From assembly GCF_000407165.1 (NCBI RefSeq), contig NZ_KE136479.1, positions 879,464 to 943,463 on the forward strand: a DNA stretch of 64,000 nucleotides, in the 5' to 3' direction. Position numbers and translations under genes: made by a program. Below are positions 26,010 to 35,027 of this stretch, piece by piece; positions within the stretch are counted from its first letter, which is position 1; each line of letters begins with the position of its first letter. The notes under the pieces were generated by a model, which made no database searches, was not told the origin of the DNA, and worked only from the letters and a program-made list of their open reading frames with translations. Source of the DNA: Enterococcus haemoperoxidus ATCC BAA-382 (lineage in GTDB: Bacteria; Bacillota; Bacilli; Lactobacillales; Enterococcaceae).

Positions 26010-26849
26010 ATGTATAAAATAACCAAAAGTGAGCAGCTTTCGAAAAATGAATATGATTTTTGGATTGAGGCTCCTCGGATTGCTAAGAAGGCTAAGCCAG
26101 GACAATTTGTTATGTTGCGGATCAATGAAATGGGGGAACGAATCCCTTTGACAATTGCAGATACTGATGATTCTAGCGGTAAGATTCGTTTAGTTTTCCA
26201 AGTAATAGGTAAAACAACTGCTGAACTGGGGAAACTTACGATTGGTGACACCATTTTAGATTTAACTGGACCACTTGGTATGCCGACAGAAATAAAAAAT
26301 TATGGGACTGTCATGATCGTAGGCGGTGGCGTTGGAATTGCTGCAGTTTTCCCAATCATTAAAGGGTTAAAAAAAGCTGGAAATCGAGTTATTACAATTC
26401 TTGGTGCCAAAACAGCTGAACTTGTGATCCTTCAAGAGGAGTGTCGACAATATTCTGATGAACTGATCATCACGACAGATGATGGTACAAAAGGCATGAA
26501 AGGTCTTGTAACGGACGCAATGGAGCAAGTGATTGCAAACGAAACAATCAACAGTAGTTGGGCGATTGGTCCCAGTATGATGATGAAATTTTGTACCATG
26601 ACTGCAGCAAAATATGAATTGCCACTTTATGTTTCACTAAACCCGATTATGATCGATGGAACAGGTATGTGTGGCGGCTGTCGAGTAACGATCGACGGGA
26701 GTATCAAATTTGCCTGTGTCGATGGCCCAGAATTTAAAGGAACAGAGGTTAATTGGGATGAGTTTATCAGTCGCATGAAACAATATAAGACGGAAGAAGA
26801 AACCTGTTTGGTGGATTATCAAAAAGTGCAGGTGATAAATCGTGGTTAG
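26010..26849 (+). CDS. nfnA: NfnA-like ferredoxin/flavodoxin-NADP+ reductase subunit alpha
   Basis: 279 residues. FAD-binding domain (KKAKPGQFVMLRINEMGERIP), NAD-binding GGGVGIAAVFPI, and a C-terminal [2Fe-2S] motif GMCGGCRVTIDG with a later FACVDGP. This is the dihydroorotate dehydrogenase electron-transfer/sulfide dehydrogenase subunit type. With NfnB next to it, the pair matches NfnAB, the bifurcating NADH-dependent reduced ferredoxin:NADP+ oxidoreductase. The start at 26010 is the only possible one in frame but has a poor ribosome site. Confidence 0.85.
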   Translation: MYKITKSEQLSKNEYDFWIEAPRIAKKAKPGQFVMLRINEMGERIPLTIADTDDSSGKIRLVFQVIGKTTAELGKLTIGDTILDLTGPLGMPTEIKNYGTVMIVGGGVGIAAVFPIIKGLKKAGNRVITILGAKTAELVILQEECRQYSDELIITTDDGTKGMKGLVTDAMEQVIANETINSSWAIGPSMMMKFCTMTAAKYELPLYVSLNPIMIDGTGMCGGCRVTIDGSIKFACVDGPEFKGTEVNWDEFISRMKQYKTEEETCLVDYQKVQVINRG

Positions 26850-28269
26850 AAGAAGTAGAACAAAAACACCAATCGCTGAACAAGACCCAGCAATTCGTAA
26901 GTCAAATTTTGATGAGGTTTGCTTAGGGTATACGCTCGAAGAAGGTGCGGCTGAAGCTGTTCGGTGTTTACAATGTAAAGAGGCTCCCTGTATTGCCAGT
27001 TGCCCTGTGATGATAGATATTCCTGGATTTATTCTTGCAATTAAAAAAGGAAATATGCAGGAAGCAGCTGATATTTTAGGAAAATATACGAACCTTCCAG
27101 CAATTTGTGGAAGAGTTTGTCCTCAGGAAAAGCAATGCGAACAAGTCTGTAAGTTGGGACTGGCTAAAAACTTTGAACCAGTCGCAATCGGTAAATTAGA
27201 GCGTTTAGTTGCAGATTGGGCTTTAGAAAATCAAGATTTTTCGAAATGCATTCAAAATAACGAAGCGAAAATTGGTCGAATCGCCGTCATTGGTTCTGGT
27301 CCCTCTGGTTTAACGGTTGCTGGTGATTTAGCAAAAATGAACTATGAGGTAATCATTTATGAAGCACTACATGATTCTGGTGGTGTATTGACTTACGGCA
27401 TTCCAGAATTTAGATTACCTAAGAGAATTGTAAAAAAAGAAATCGAAAGCATTGAAGCGTTAGGTGTAACGATCGAAACCAATGTTGTGGTTGGTAAAAC
27501 AATCACGATGGATGAGGTCATGAACGAATTTGATGCTTGCTACATTTCTGTTGGAGCTGGAGCTCCTAACTTTATGGGAATACCTGGAACAGCATTGAAT
27601 GGGGTTTATTCTTCTAGCGAATATTTGACACGAATCAATTTGATGCATAGTTATGAGTTTCCGAAATTCGATACACCAATCAAACGTTCCAAAAATGTTG
27701 TAGTGATCGGTGGTGGAAATGTGGCAATGGATGCGGCTCGTTCAGCTAAACGTTTAGGCGCTGATCATGTCAGTATTGTCTATCGCAGGTCATTAGAGGA
27801 ATTGCCCGCGCGTATCGAAGAATACCATCATTCTGTTGAAGAAGATATCGACTATCATTGGTTGAGCAATCCAGTCGAATATATGAATAACGGTGTTGGG
27901 GATTTAAATGGTGTGAAATGCGTCAAAATGGAACTAGGTGAACCAGATGAATCTGGAAGACGTCGTCCAGTTCCAATCAAAAATAGCGAATTTATTATCG
28001 AAGCTGACACAGTGATCGAAGCAATCGGTCAAGGGTCCAATAAAGTGTTGTTATCCACTTTCCCAGAACTTAAATTGACAAAATGGGGTTACATTGAGGC
28101 GGATCCAAAAACAGGAACTACATCAATTCCTGGCGTCTTTGCCGGCGGAGATATCGTAACAGGTGCAGCAACAGTAATTTTAGCCATGGGTGCTGGAAAA
28201 ATTGCTGCTGTAGAAATCGACAACTATGTACGAGAAAAAAACAAAACGCCCGTAACAACAAAAGTCTGA
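26842..28269 (+). CDS. nfnB: NfnB / GltD-like NADPH-dependent oxidoreductase subunit beta
   Basis: 475 residues from a GTG after AGGTGA, overlapping nfnA by 8 bp. N-terminal Fe-S segment CLQCKEAPCIASCPV and CGRVCPQEKQCEQVC; FAD motif GSGPSGLTVAGDLA; NADP motif GGGNVAMDAARSA; C-terminal FAD closure GVFAGGDIVTGAATV. This is the small-subunit glutamate synthase fold. The presence of nfnA and absence of a large glutamate synthase subunit argue for NfnAB, which exchanges electrons among NADH, NADPH and a low-potential carrier. Confidence 0.88.
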   Translation: MVRRSRTKTPIAEQDPAIRKSNFDEVCLGYTLEEGAAEAVRCLQCKEAPCIASCPVMIDIPGFILAIKKGNMQEAADILGKYTNLPAICGRVCPQEKQCEQVCKLGLAKNFEPVAIGKLERLVADWALENQDFSKCIQNNEAKIGRIAVIGSGPSGLTVAGDLAKMNYEVIIYEALHDSGGVLTYGIPEFRLPKRIVKKEIESIEALGVTIETNVVVGKTITMDEVMNEFDACYISVGAGAPNFMGIPGTALNGVYSSSEYLTRINLMHSYEFPKFDTPIKRSKNVVVIGGGNVAMDAARSAKRLGADHVSIVYRRSLEELPARIEEYHHSVEEDIDYHWLSNPVEYMNNGVGDLNGVKCVKMELGEPDESGRRRPVPIKNSEFIIEADTVIEAIGQGSNKVLLSTFPELKLTKWGYIEADPKTGTTSIPGVFAGGDIVTGAATVILAMGAGKIAAVEIDNYVREKNKTPVTTKV

Positions 28270-28292
28270 GGAAAGATAAAAGGTGAGAACAA

Positions 28293-31200
28293 ATGAAAAA
28301 AACAAAGACGATGGATGGAAATACAGCAGCTGCTTATATTTCTTATGCCTTTACAGAAGTAGCGGCAATTTATCCTATCACGCCTAGCTCGACCATGGCG
28401 GAATTAGTAGATGAATGGGCAGAAAATGGCTTGAAAAATATTTATGGGCAAAAGGTCCAAGTTATTGAAATGCAGTCAGAAGCTGGAGCTGCAGGCGTTG
28501 TCCATGGGTCGTTAAAAACAGGGGCATTAACAACGACTTATACAGCATCACAAGGCTTGTTGTTGATGATTCCTAATATGTATAAAATAGCTGGTGAACT
28601 ATTGCCAGGTGTTTTTCACGTAGCTGCTAGAGCGATCACAACGAGCGCCTTGAGTATTTTTGGTGATCATGGAGATGTTATGGCGACCCGTCAAACAGGT
28701 TTTTGTATGTTGGCAGAGTCAAGTGTCCAAGAAGTAATGGATCTTTCAGCAGTAGCACATTTAGCCAGTATTGAAGGCAGTTTACCGTTCGTCAATTTTT
28801 TTGATGGTTTTAGAACAAGTCATGAACTGCAAAAAATCGAAGTACTTGATTACAGTGATTTAAAAGAGATGCTTGATCAAGAAGCAGTGGATCGCTTCAG
28901 AAATAGAGGAATGAATCCAAATCATCCAACAGTATCTGGAACAGCTCAAAATCCAGATATCCATTTTCAACAAAGAGAAACCGTTAATACAAACTATGAA
29001 GCAATGCCAAGAATCGTTCAAAAATATATGAATCAAATCAATGAATTACGGGGCACTAATTATGATTTAACAGATTATTATGGGGTAGAAGATGCGACAG
29101 AAGTCATTATATCCATGGGTTCAGCATCACCTGTTATTCAACAAACGGTGGATTATTTAAATAATCGAGGACGAAAAGTCGGATTGATCAATATCCATTT
29201 ATACCGTCCTTTTCCAACAGAAAACCTACTAGAAAAATTACCAAAAACTGTAGAAAAAGTCGCTGTTTTAGATAGAACTAAAGAAGCTGGATCTGACGGA
29301 GAACCATTGCTCTTGGATGTTCAAAGTGCCTTATATCAACATTCTAATCGTCCAATCGTGATCGGTGGACGCTATGGCTTAGGATCAAAAGATGTGACAC
29401 CTAACCAGATCAAAGCAGTTTATGACCATTTATTACAACCGTTTGCTGAATTGAAACAACGCTTCACAATAGGAATTGTAGATGATGTGACGTATCGTTC
29501 ATTACCGCAAGGAGAGCTTTTAGATTTAACACCTGACTCAACCTTTCAAGCAAAATTCTGGGGATTTGGCTCAGATGGTACAGTTGGTGCTAATAAACAA
29601 GCAATCAAAATTATAGGAGACAATACCGATCTGTATGCACAGGCGTATTTTAGTTACGATTCCAAAAAATCAGGTGGCTTGACTCTTTCTCATTTACGTT
29701 TTGGAGAAGAACCGATCGCATCCACTTATTTAGTAGAACAAGCTGACTTTATAGCATGCCATAATGCTTCTTATATCCATAATTATGACTTATTGAAAGG
29801 ATTGAAAGATGGCGGAACGTTCTTATTGAACACCATCTGGGACAAAGAAAAAATTTATCGCTTACTTCCAGCAAAGTTAAAAAAATATATAGCAGAACAT
29901 ACTATTCAGTTTTATATTATCAACGCTGTAGAATTGGCACGTGAAATTGGATTAGGTCGTAGGATCAATACAGTGATGTCAACTGCGTTCTTTGAAGTAA
30001 CGGATATTCTGACACGAGAGGAGTACATGCCGTTACTAAAAGCGGAAGTCAAAAAAACTTATGGAAAAAAATCAATGGAAATCGTGGAAAAAAACTTCCA
30101 AGCAATTGATAGAACTTTTGATTCTCTTCAGAAAATTGAGGTTCCATCTGAATGGGCAACAATCGTTATCGAACCTGAGAAAAAAGACGAAACATTACCT
30201 AAATACGTTACAAATATTCTACAGCCAGTCAATCGTCAAGAAGGAAATGAATTGACCGTTAGAGATTTAATCGATAACGGGATGAAAACAGGCGAAATGC
30301 CAATGGGCACAGCGGCTTTTGAAAAACGTGGCATTGCCTTAGAAGTGCCAGAATGGCAAATGGATAAATGTACGATGTGTAATGAATGTGCATTTGTTTG
30401 CCCCCACGCAGCGATTCGTCCATTCTTAGCAAATGAAGCTGAAATGCAAGAAGCTCCAGAAGGATTTATCGCTAGAGAAATGCGTGGCGCAGACGGCTTG
30501 ATGTATCGAATTCAGGTGTCTTTAGAAGACTGCACTGGTTGCGGTCTATGTGTTCAAGCTTGTCCAGTCAAAGAAAAAGCCATTTTGATGAAACCTTATG
30601 AAGAACAAAAAGAGCAAGCAATCAATTGGGCGTTTGCAATGACCTTACAGCAAAAAGAAAATCCAGTCAGAAAATTATCCGTTAAAGGATCTCAATTTAA
30701 CCAACCACTGATGGAATTTTCGGGAGCATGTGAAGGGTGTGGCGAAACACCTTATATTAAATTATTAACACAATTATTTGGAGATCGAATGATGATGGCC
30801 AATGCGACTGGTTGCTCTTCTATTTGGGGTGGCTCGTCTCCTGTTACACCCTATACAACAAATGAATGCGGGCAAGGACCTGCTTGGAGTAACTCACTAT
30901 TTGAAGATAATGCCGAATATGGCTATGGAATGTATGTAGCGAATAAGACCAAACGACAATATTTAGCAGATCAAGTACAAGAAGCTATCGATAAAAATAT
31001 AGGCTCGAACCAACTGCAAGCTTTAATGGAAGATTGGTTAGCGCATTATTTAGAAGGGGATGGCACTCAACAACGCGCAACAAAGTTAGCAGCAGCTTTG
31101 AGCGAGGAATATCAAAGTAATCAACTTCTAGAGAAAATTTACAAGCAAAGGGATTTACTTGTAAAAACCAGTCAATGGATAGTCGGTGGTGATGGTTGGG

Positions 31201-31832
31201 CATATGATATTGGTTTCAGTGGAATCGATCATGTCTTGGCAAGTGGGGCAGATGTCAATATTTTCGTCATGGATAATGAGGTTTATGCTAACACAGGCGG
31301 TCAGACATCCAAAGCGACACCAGCAGCAGCGATTGCTAAATTTTCTGCTGGAGGGAAACAGAACGCTAAAAAAGATTTAGGCATGATGGCGATGACGTAT
31401 GGCAATGTTTATGTAGCACAAATCGCTTTAGGTGCTAATTCAATGCAGACCATAAAAGCAATCGATGAAGCTGAGCGTTATCCAGGACCATCACTGATTA
31501 TTGGCTACACGCCTTGTATCAATCATGGTATCAAAGGTGGTATGATCGAAACATTATCTTTAGCAAAAGAAGCGGTTGAATCTGGCTATTGGCAATTGTA
31601 TCGTTACAATCCACAACTAATTGAAAAAGGTAAAGACCCAATGGTTATCGACTACAAAAAAGCTGATTTCTCTAAGATGCGTAATTTCCTTGAAAAACAA
31701 ACTCGATTCTCTGCGCTTCATACAATCAAAGACGATCAAGAAGTCGTTGAAAATCTTTTAACGAAAACAAAAGATGATGCAGAAGATCGGTCTGATAATT
31801 ATGTGAAATTAGTGAGTCAGATCAAGAAATAA
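28293..31832 (+). CDS. nifJ: Pyruvate:flavodoxin/ferredoxin oxidoreductase
   Basis: 1,179 residues, the full single-chain form. Order: N-terminal pyruvate-binding domain (TMDGNTAAAYISYAF, YPITPSS), CoA-binding and gamma regions, two ferredoxin-type 4Fe-4S motifs (CTMCNECAFVCP and CTGCGLCVQACP near residues 690-760), then the thiamin diphosphate domain with the proximal cluster motif CEGCGETPY and the GGDGWAYDIG...DNEVYANTGGQ cofactor site. It converts pyruvate and CoA to acetyl-CoA and CO2, reducing flavodoxin. Pyruvate is the product of DpaL in the same cluster. A strong terminator follows. The oxygen-sensitive enzyme implies anaerobic function. Confidence 0.95.
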   Translation: MKKTKTMDGNTAAAYISYAFTEVAAIYPITPSSTMAELVDEWAENGLKNIYGQKVQVIEMQSEAGAAGVVHGSLKTGALTTTYTASQGLLLMIPNMYKIAGELLPGVFHVAARAITTSALSIFGDHGDVMATRQTGFCMLAESSVQEVMDLSAVAHLASIEGSLPFVNFFDGFRTSHELQKIEVLDYSDLKEMLDQEAVDRFRNRGMNPNHPTVSGTAQNPDIHFQQRETVNTNYEAMPRIVQKYMNQINELRGTNYDLTDYYGVEDATEVIISMGSASPVIQQTVDYLNNRGRKVGLINIHLYRPFPTENLLEKLPKTVEKVAVLDRTKEAGSDGEPLLLDVQSALYQHSNRPIVIGGRYGLGSKDVTPNQIKAVYDHLLQPFAELKQRFTIGIVDDVTYRSLPQGELLDLTPDSTFQAKFWGFGSDGTVGANKQAIKIIGDNTDLYAQAYFSYDSKKSGGLTLSHLRFGEEPIASTYLVEQADFIACHNASYIHNYDLLKGLKDGGTFLLNTIWDKEKIYRLLPAKLKKYIAEHTIQFYIINAVELAREIGLGRRINTVMSTAFFEVTDILTREEYMPLLKAEVKKTYGKKSMEIVEKNFQAIDRTFDSLQKIEVPSEWATIVIEPEKKDETLPKYVTNILQPVNRQEGNELTVRDLIDNGMKTGEMPMGTAAFEKRGIALEVPEWQMDKCTMCNECAFVCPHAAIRPFLANEAEMQEAPEGFIAREMRGADGLMYRIQVSLEDCTGCGLCVQACPVKEKAILMKPYEEQKEQAINWAFAMTLQQKENPVRKLSVKGSQFNQPLMEFSGACEGCGETPYIKLLTQLFGDRMMMANATGCSSIWGGSSPVTPYTTNECGQGPAWSNSLFEDNAEYGYGMYVANKTKRQYLADQVQEAIDKNIGSNQLQALMEDWLAHYLEGDGTQQRATKLAAALSEEYQSNQLLEKIYKQRDLLVKTSQWIVGGDGWAYDIGFSGIDHVLASGADVNIFVMDNEVYANTGGQTSKATPAAAIAKFSAGGKQNAKKDLGMMAMTYGNVYVAQIALGANSMQTIKAIDEAERYPGPSLIIGYTPCINHGIKGGMIETLSLAKEAVESGYWQLYRYNPQLIEKGKDPMVIDYKKADFSKMRNFLEKQTRFSALHTIKDDQEVVENLLTKTKDDAEDRSDNYVKLVSQIKK

Positions 31833-31854
31833 AAAAATAGGAACATAGACTATC

Positions 31855-31903
31855 AAAGCAACTGGTAAAACGATATTTTCGTTTTATTCCAGTTGCTTTT
31901 TTA
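31855..31903 (+). terminator. Strong terminator after nifJ
   Basis: AAAGCAACTGG (31855-31865) pairs with CCAGTTGCTTT (31889-31899); inside, AAAACG pairs with CGTTTT. A run of T follows. It closes the 31-kb cluster. Confidence 0.85.
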
Positions 31904-32011
31904 CAAGAAAAAAATAATAATAAAAAATTCTTCAAAAATTTCAAAAAGCGTTTACAATGTGGTATTCTTACAGTGTTGGAATTTAAGTAAAAAATAACTT
32001 TATTACGAGTC

Positions 32012-32126
32012 CGAGACAAAACTGTTCAACTTATTTCCGGAACCTTTCAAAACTTAGTGCTTTAGCACTTAGAATTTGATGTGATCGAAGTGTAGTAGCT
32101 GCTTTTTTTCTCGCCGTTTACTCGCA
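32012..32126. repeat. Dispersed intergenic repeat, copy 1
   Basis: CGAGACAAAA at 32012-32021 and, further on, AGCTGC, seven T, C, then TCGCCGTTTACTCG (32098-32126) recur after the MucBP gene at 46264-46326 as CGAGACAAAA and AGCTGC, eight T, CGCCGTTTATTCG. The interior differs. Both copies lie between genes. A small hairpin AGTGC-TTTA-GCACT is at 32056-32069. Confidence 0.5.
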
Positions 32127-32130
32127 CCCT

Positions 32131-32235
32131 TAGCTGTTAGTCTTATGTAGTTTCTCAGGCTAGTCACTGCACTATGGTTAGATAGCTACAAAACCTGAGA
32201 AGGATTGAAAGTCTTGGGAAAAGACTTAACGAGCC
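32131..32235 (+). promoter_or_regulatory. Structured leader upstream of the NCS2 purine permease
   Basis: TTCTCAGG (32152-32159) pairs with CCTGAGAA (32194-32201) and encloses TAGT-CACTGC-ACTA (32161-32174); a second hairpin is AAGTCTT-GGGAA-AAGACTT (32209-32227). The permease gene starts 40 bases on. None of the conserved core of the guanine-class purine riboswitch is visible. A leader or attenuator of unknown type is possible. Confidence 0.4.
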
Positions 32236-32266
32236 TGCTATGCTTTAAATTTTAAGGAGGATTTTT

Positions 32267-33541
32267 ATGTTTGATTGGAAGAAGTTAAAAAAAGAAGATA
32301 TAAAAAGAGAAATTTTAGCAGGAACCACTTCATTCTTTGCCATTTCCTATATCATTATGGTAAATACTGTGATTTTGGCAGAGGCGGGCATGCCGAAGGA
32401 ACTAACGATTTTTGGAACGATATTTATTTCAATTATTGGCTCAATTTTGATGGGACTAGTTGCAGATGCACCCATCGTGTTAACCACCGGAATGGGGGTT
32501 AATTCATTTTTTACCTATACGTTGGTACTTTCATTAGGCTTGACTTGGCAACAGGCACTCGCCGTTAGTTTTTGTGCAGGGATTGTTTATTTATTAGTTG
32601 CATTTACACGGCTAAGCAAGTTATTTGCAGAAGTCGTACCGGAATCATTAAAAACCGGGATCACTGTAGGAATCGGTTTTTTTCTTGTATTGATTGGGTT
32701 GGAAAAAGGGCACTTGATTTTGCGAGGGGAACATACTTTTTTGCAACTTGCATCGTTAGATAATAGCTTAACTTTATTAACATTATTTTCGTTGATTTTG
32801 ACTGTATTTTTATTTATAAAAGGAATTCAGGGCAGTTTTTTTATTGGGATTGTTGCTGTAACAATTATTGCTAATATTTTTGGTTTGGTACCTTCAGCAG
32901 AACATTTTTCATTAGGCGGATTGAGTCATTATTCTACGATTTTTTTACAACTAGATTTCAGCACTTTTTTTTCAAAAAGTTTTTTGTTAGGTGTATTTGC
33001 GTTATCGATGATTTTAATTTTTGAATCAATGGGGCTACTTAAAGGGTTGATGCCAGAAGCAGATGAAAAAAAATATTTAAGAGCGTATCGTGTGACAGGC
33101 TTTATTACGTTATTATCTGGTATTTTTGGAACAAGTCCGACTGTGGCAGCGGCTGAAAGTGCAACTGGGATTGAAGAAGGAGGAAAAACGGGAATAACAG
33201 CCATTACTAGTGGAATTTGTTTCTTTTTAGCATTACTCGCGTTGCCGTTGCTTTCTTATATTCCTGATTCAGCTTTAGCGCCAGCAATCATCATAACGGG
33301 TTTCTTAATGATCCAGCAAATCAAAACGCTACATTTTGAGGATTTCAGTGATTATTTTCCAGCAATGTTGATGATCGTTTTGATTCCGTTTACCATGAAT
33401 ATATCTGATGGAATGGCATTTGGCTTTGTAGCATATCCAGTGACGAAATGGATTGCAGGGAAAAAAGCAGAATTATCATTACCGATGTGGTTGATCTCTG
33501 GTTTGTTTTTGATGTATTTGATTGTGAATGTCCTGATATGA
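32267..33541 (+). CDS. NCS2-family guanine/hypoxanthine-type permease (AzgA/PbuG-like)
   Basis: 424 residues; ATG after TTAAGGAGG. Membrane protein with about 12 hydrophobic segments. N-terminal REILAGTTSFFAISYIIMVN and the later GTSPTVAAAESATGIEEGGKTG are hallmarks of the AzgA/PbuG/PbuO group, which import guanine, hypoxanthine or adenine. It is distinct from the NAT-type permease at 8.8 kb. A leader with stem-loops precedes it and a shared terminator follows. Confidence 0.9.
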   Translation: MFDWKKLKKEDIKREILAGTTSFFAISYIIMVNTVILAEAGMPKELTIFGTIFISIIGSILMGLVADAPIVLTTGMGVNSFFTYTLVLSLGLTWQQALAVSFCAGIVYLLVAFTRLSKLFAEVVPESLKTGITVGIGFFLVLIGLEKGHLILRGEHTFLQLASLDNSLTLLTLFSLILTVFLFIKGIQGSFFIGIVAVTIIANIFGLVPSAEHFSLGGLSHYSTIFLQLDFSTFFSKSFLLGVFALSMILIFESMGLLKGLMPEADEKKYLRAYRVTGFITLLSGIFGTSPTVAAAESATGIEEGGKTGITAITSGICFFLALLALPLLSYIPDSALAPAIIITGFLMIQQIKTLHFEDFSDYFPAMLMIVLIPFTMNISDGMAFGFVAYPVTKWIAGKKAELSLPMWLISGLFLMYLIVNVLI

Positions 33542-33583
33542 TATAAAATAATAAGGATGTTCCTGATTTCACTATTTACAAAT

Positions 33584-33626
33584 AAAATAGGGTGCCAAAC
33601 AAAAATGATGTTTGGTACCCTATTTT
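33584..33626. terminator. Bidirectional terminator between the permease and ktrB-like genes
   Basis: AAAATAGGGTGCCAAAC (33584-33600) pairs with GTTTGGTACCCTATTTT (33610-33626), one wobble; T-runs lie on both strands. It serves the + strand permease and the convergent minus-strand gene. Confidence 0.85.
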
Positions 33627-35027
33627 TTATCCAATTATGATTTTCTCAGAAGGATATTCATAGCCGATATCTCGTGTTTCTTTTGGTACAAATAACATTA
33701 AAGTATAAAGCATTCCGATCCGTCCAATAAACATTAACAGAGCAATCATTAGCTTACCAACTGTGGTTAAATCAGAAGTGATGCCTAGTGACAACCCAGT
33801 CGTACCAAAAGCAGAAGCAACTTCGACAATAATAGCAATCAACGGATGGTCTTCTGTCGCAGTTAAAAATAAGACGGCAAAGAAACACATGATTAACGAA
33901 AGCATAAAGACAACAATCGATTTTTTTACATCATCATCATCGATCCGTCGTCCAAACACATTGATTTTATCTTCACTTTTCAAAAAAGCATACAAGTATA
34001 AACCAATGATCGCAACGGTCGTTGTTCGAACCCCACCACCGACTGAACTAGGGCTACAGCCAATAAACATCAAAAGAGAAAATACCATTAATGTCGTAAC
34101 CTGAAAATCACCTAAATCATTGATCTGCAGACCTGCATTTCGAGTCGTCATAGAATAAAACATTGATGTGATCCAACGCTGGATCTCACCCATCCCCACA
34201 AACAAATGATCTTTCTCCAATAAATAAATCAAAATTGTACCGCCGATAAATAAAATCACAAAAGCCAATACAGCAATTTTACTAAACAATGAAAAACGGA
34301 AAGGCAATCCTCGTTTTTTCTTCTTAAAAAACAACCACTCACGAACTTCCATCAATACTGGAAAGCCAATCCCACCGACAAAAATCAAAAACATAATCAC
34401 GATCAAAAAAAGATAATCGTTGGCAAATGGGATAATCGAATCTCCTGTAACGTCAAATCCAGAGTTGGTAACTGCTGAAATCGATTGATAAAAACCAAAG
34501 AAAATCGCTCTGGGCCAGGTTTTATAATAGCCGGAGAAGTAAAAATAAATGGAGAAAAATGTACCAAATATTACTTGAAACCATAAAATAATGGTAAATG
34601 TGATTCGAATCAAGCGAACGATACCGCTCAATTTTGGTTGGTTCATATCGGTCATGATTAATTGCCGTTGTTTTAAAGAAATTCTCCGTTTAGATAGAAT
34701 GATGAAAGCTGTAGAAATCATCATGATCCCCAAACCACCAACTTGAAATAACACTTCCAGTAAAATTACGCCGCGGTCATTAAAGACAGAATTAATATCA
34801 AATGTAGACAAACCTGTAACACTTACTGTACTGATGGCCATAAAGAGCATATCGATGAAGCTCACATGAGAGCCGGGTTCTCTAAAAAAGGGCAGACAAA
34901 ACAATAAGTAAGAAACCACTGTCATGATAACATAATAGGAAACAATTATTTGTATAGATGAGAAATTATTAGAAATATAACGCCTTCCATTGCGTTGCGC
35001 CAGCCATAAAAGCCGAAATCGATTCAT
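33627..35027 (-). CDS. ktrB: TrkH/KtrB-family potassium transporter membrane subunit
   Basis: 466 residues when started at the ATG at 35027 (MNRFRLLWLAQ), which follows AGGAGGT; an upstream in-frame extension of 44 residues has no ribosome site and is rejected. The protein has eight or more membrane spans and four loop-type repeats with selectivity-filter-like segments (STVSVTGLSTF, ISAVTNSGFDVTG, SMTTRNAGLQ, ASAFGTTGLSLG). It forms the K+/Na+-dependent uptake channel with a cytosolic KtrA-type regulator, whose gene is not in the window. Confidence 0.9.
   Translation of the reverse strand: MNRFRLLWLAQRNGRRYISNNFSSIQIIVSYYVIMTVVSYLLFCLPFFREPGSHVSFIDMLFMAISTVSVTGLSTFDINSVFNDRGVILLEVLFQVGGLGIMMISTAFIILSKRRISLKQRQLIMTDMNQPKLSGIVRLIRITFTIILWFQVIFGTFFSIYFYFSGYYKTWPRAIFFGFYQSISAVTNSGFDVTGDSIIPFANDYLFLIVIMFLIFVGGIGFPVLMEVREWLFFKKKKRGLPFRFSLFSKIAVLAFVILFIGGTILIYLLEKDHLFVGMGEIQRWITSMFYSMTTRNAGLQINDLGDFQVTTLMVFSLLMFIGCSPSSVGGGVRTTTVAIIGLYLYAFLKSEDKINVFGRRIDDDDVKKSIVVFMLSLIMCFFAVLFLTATEDHPLIAIIVEVASAFGTTGLSLGITSDLTTVGKLMIALLMFIGRIGMLYTLMLFVPKETRDIGYEYPSEKIIIG

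Noticed and set aside
25811-26254. Minus-strand frame across the flavodoxin end and nfnA start
   Set aside because: Overlaps two clear genes, no family similarity, no ribosome site.
26842-28269. Glutamate synthase small subunit as such
   Set aside because: No large subunit gene is present and the partner is an NfnA-type subunit, so NfnB is the better name.
32131-32235. Guanine-class purine riboswitch upstream of the permease
   Set aside because: The conserved core and kissing-loop sequences are not there; only unrelated hairpins are visible.
33763-34104. Plus-strand frame opposite the potassium transporter gene
   Set aside because: Composition is that of an antisense shadow of a membrane protein; no start signals.
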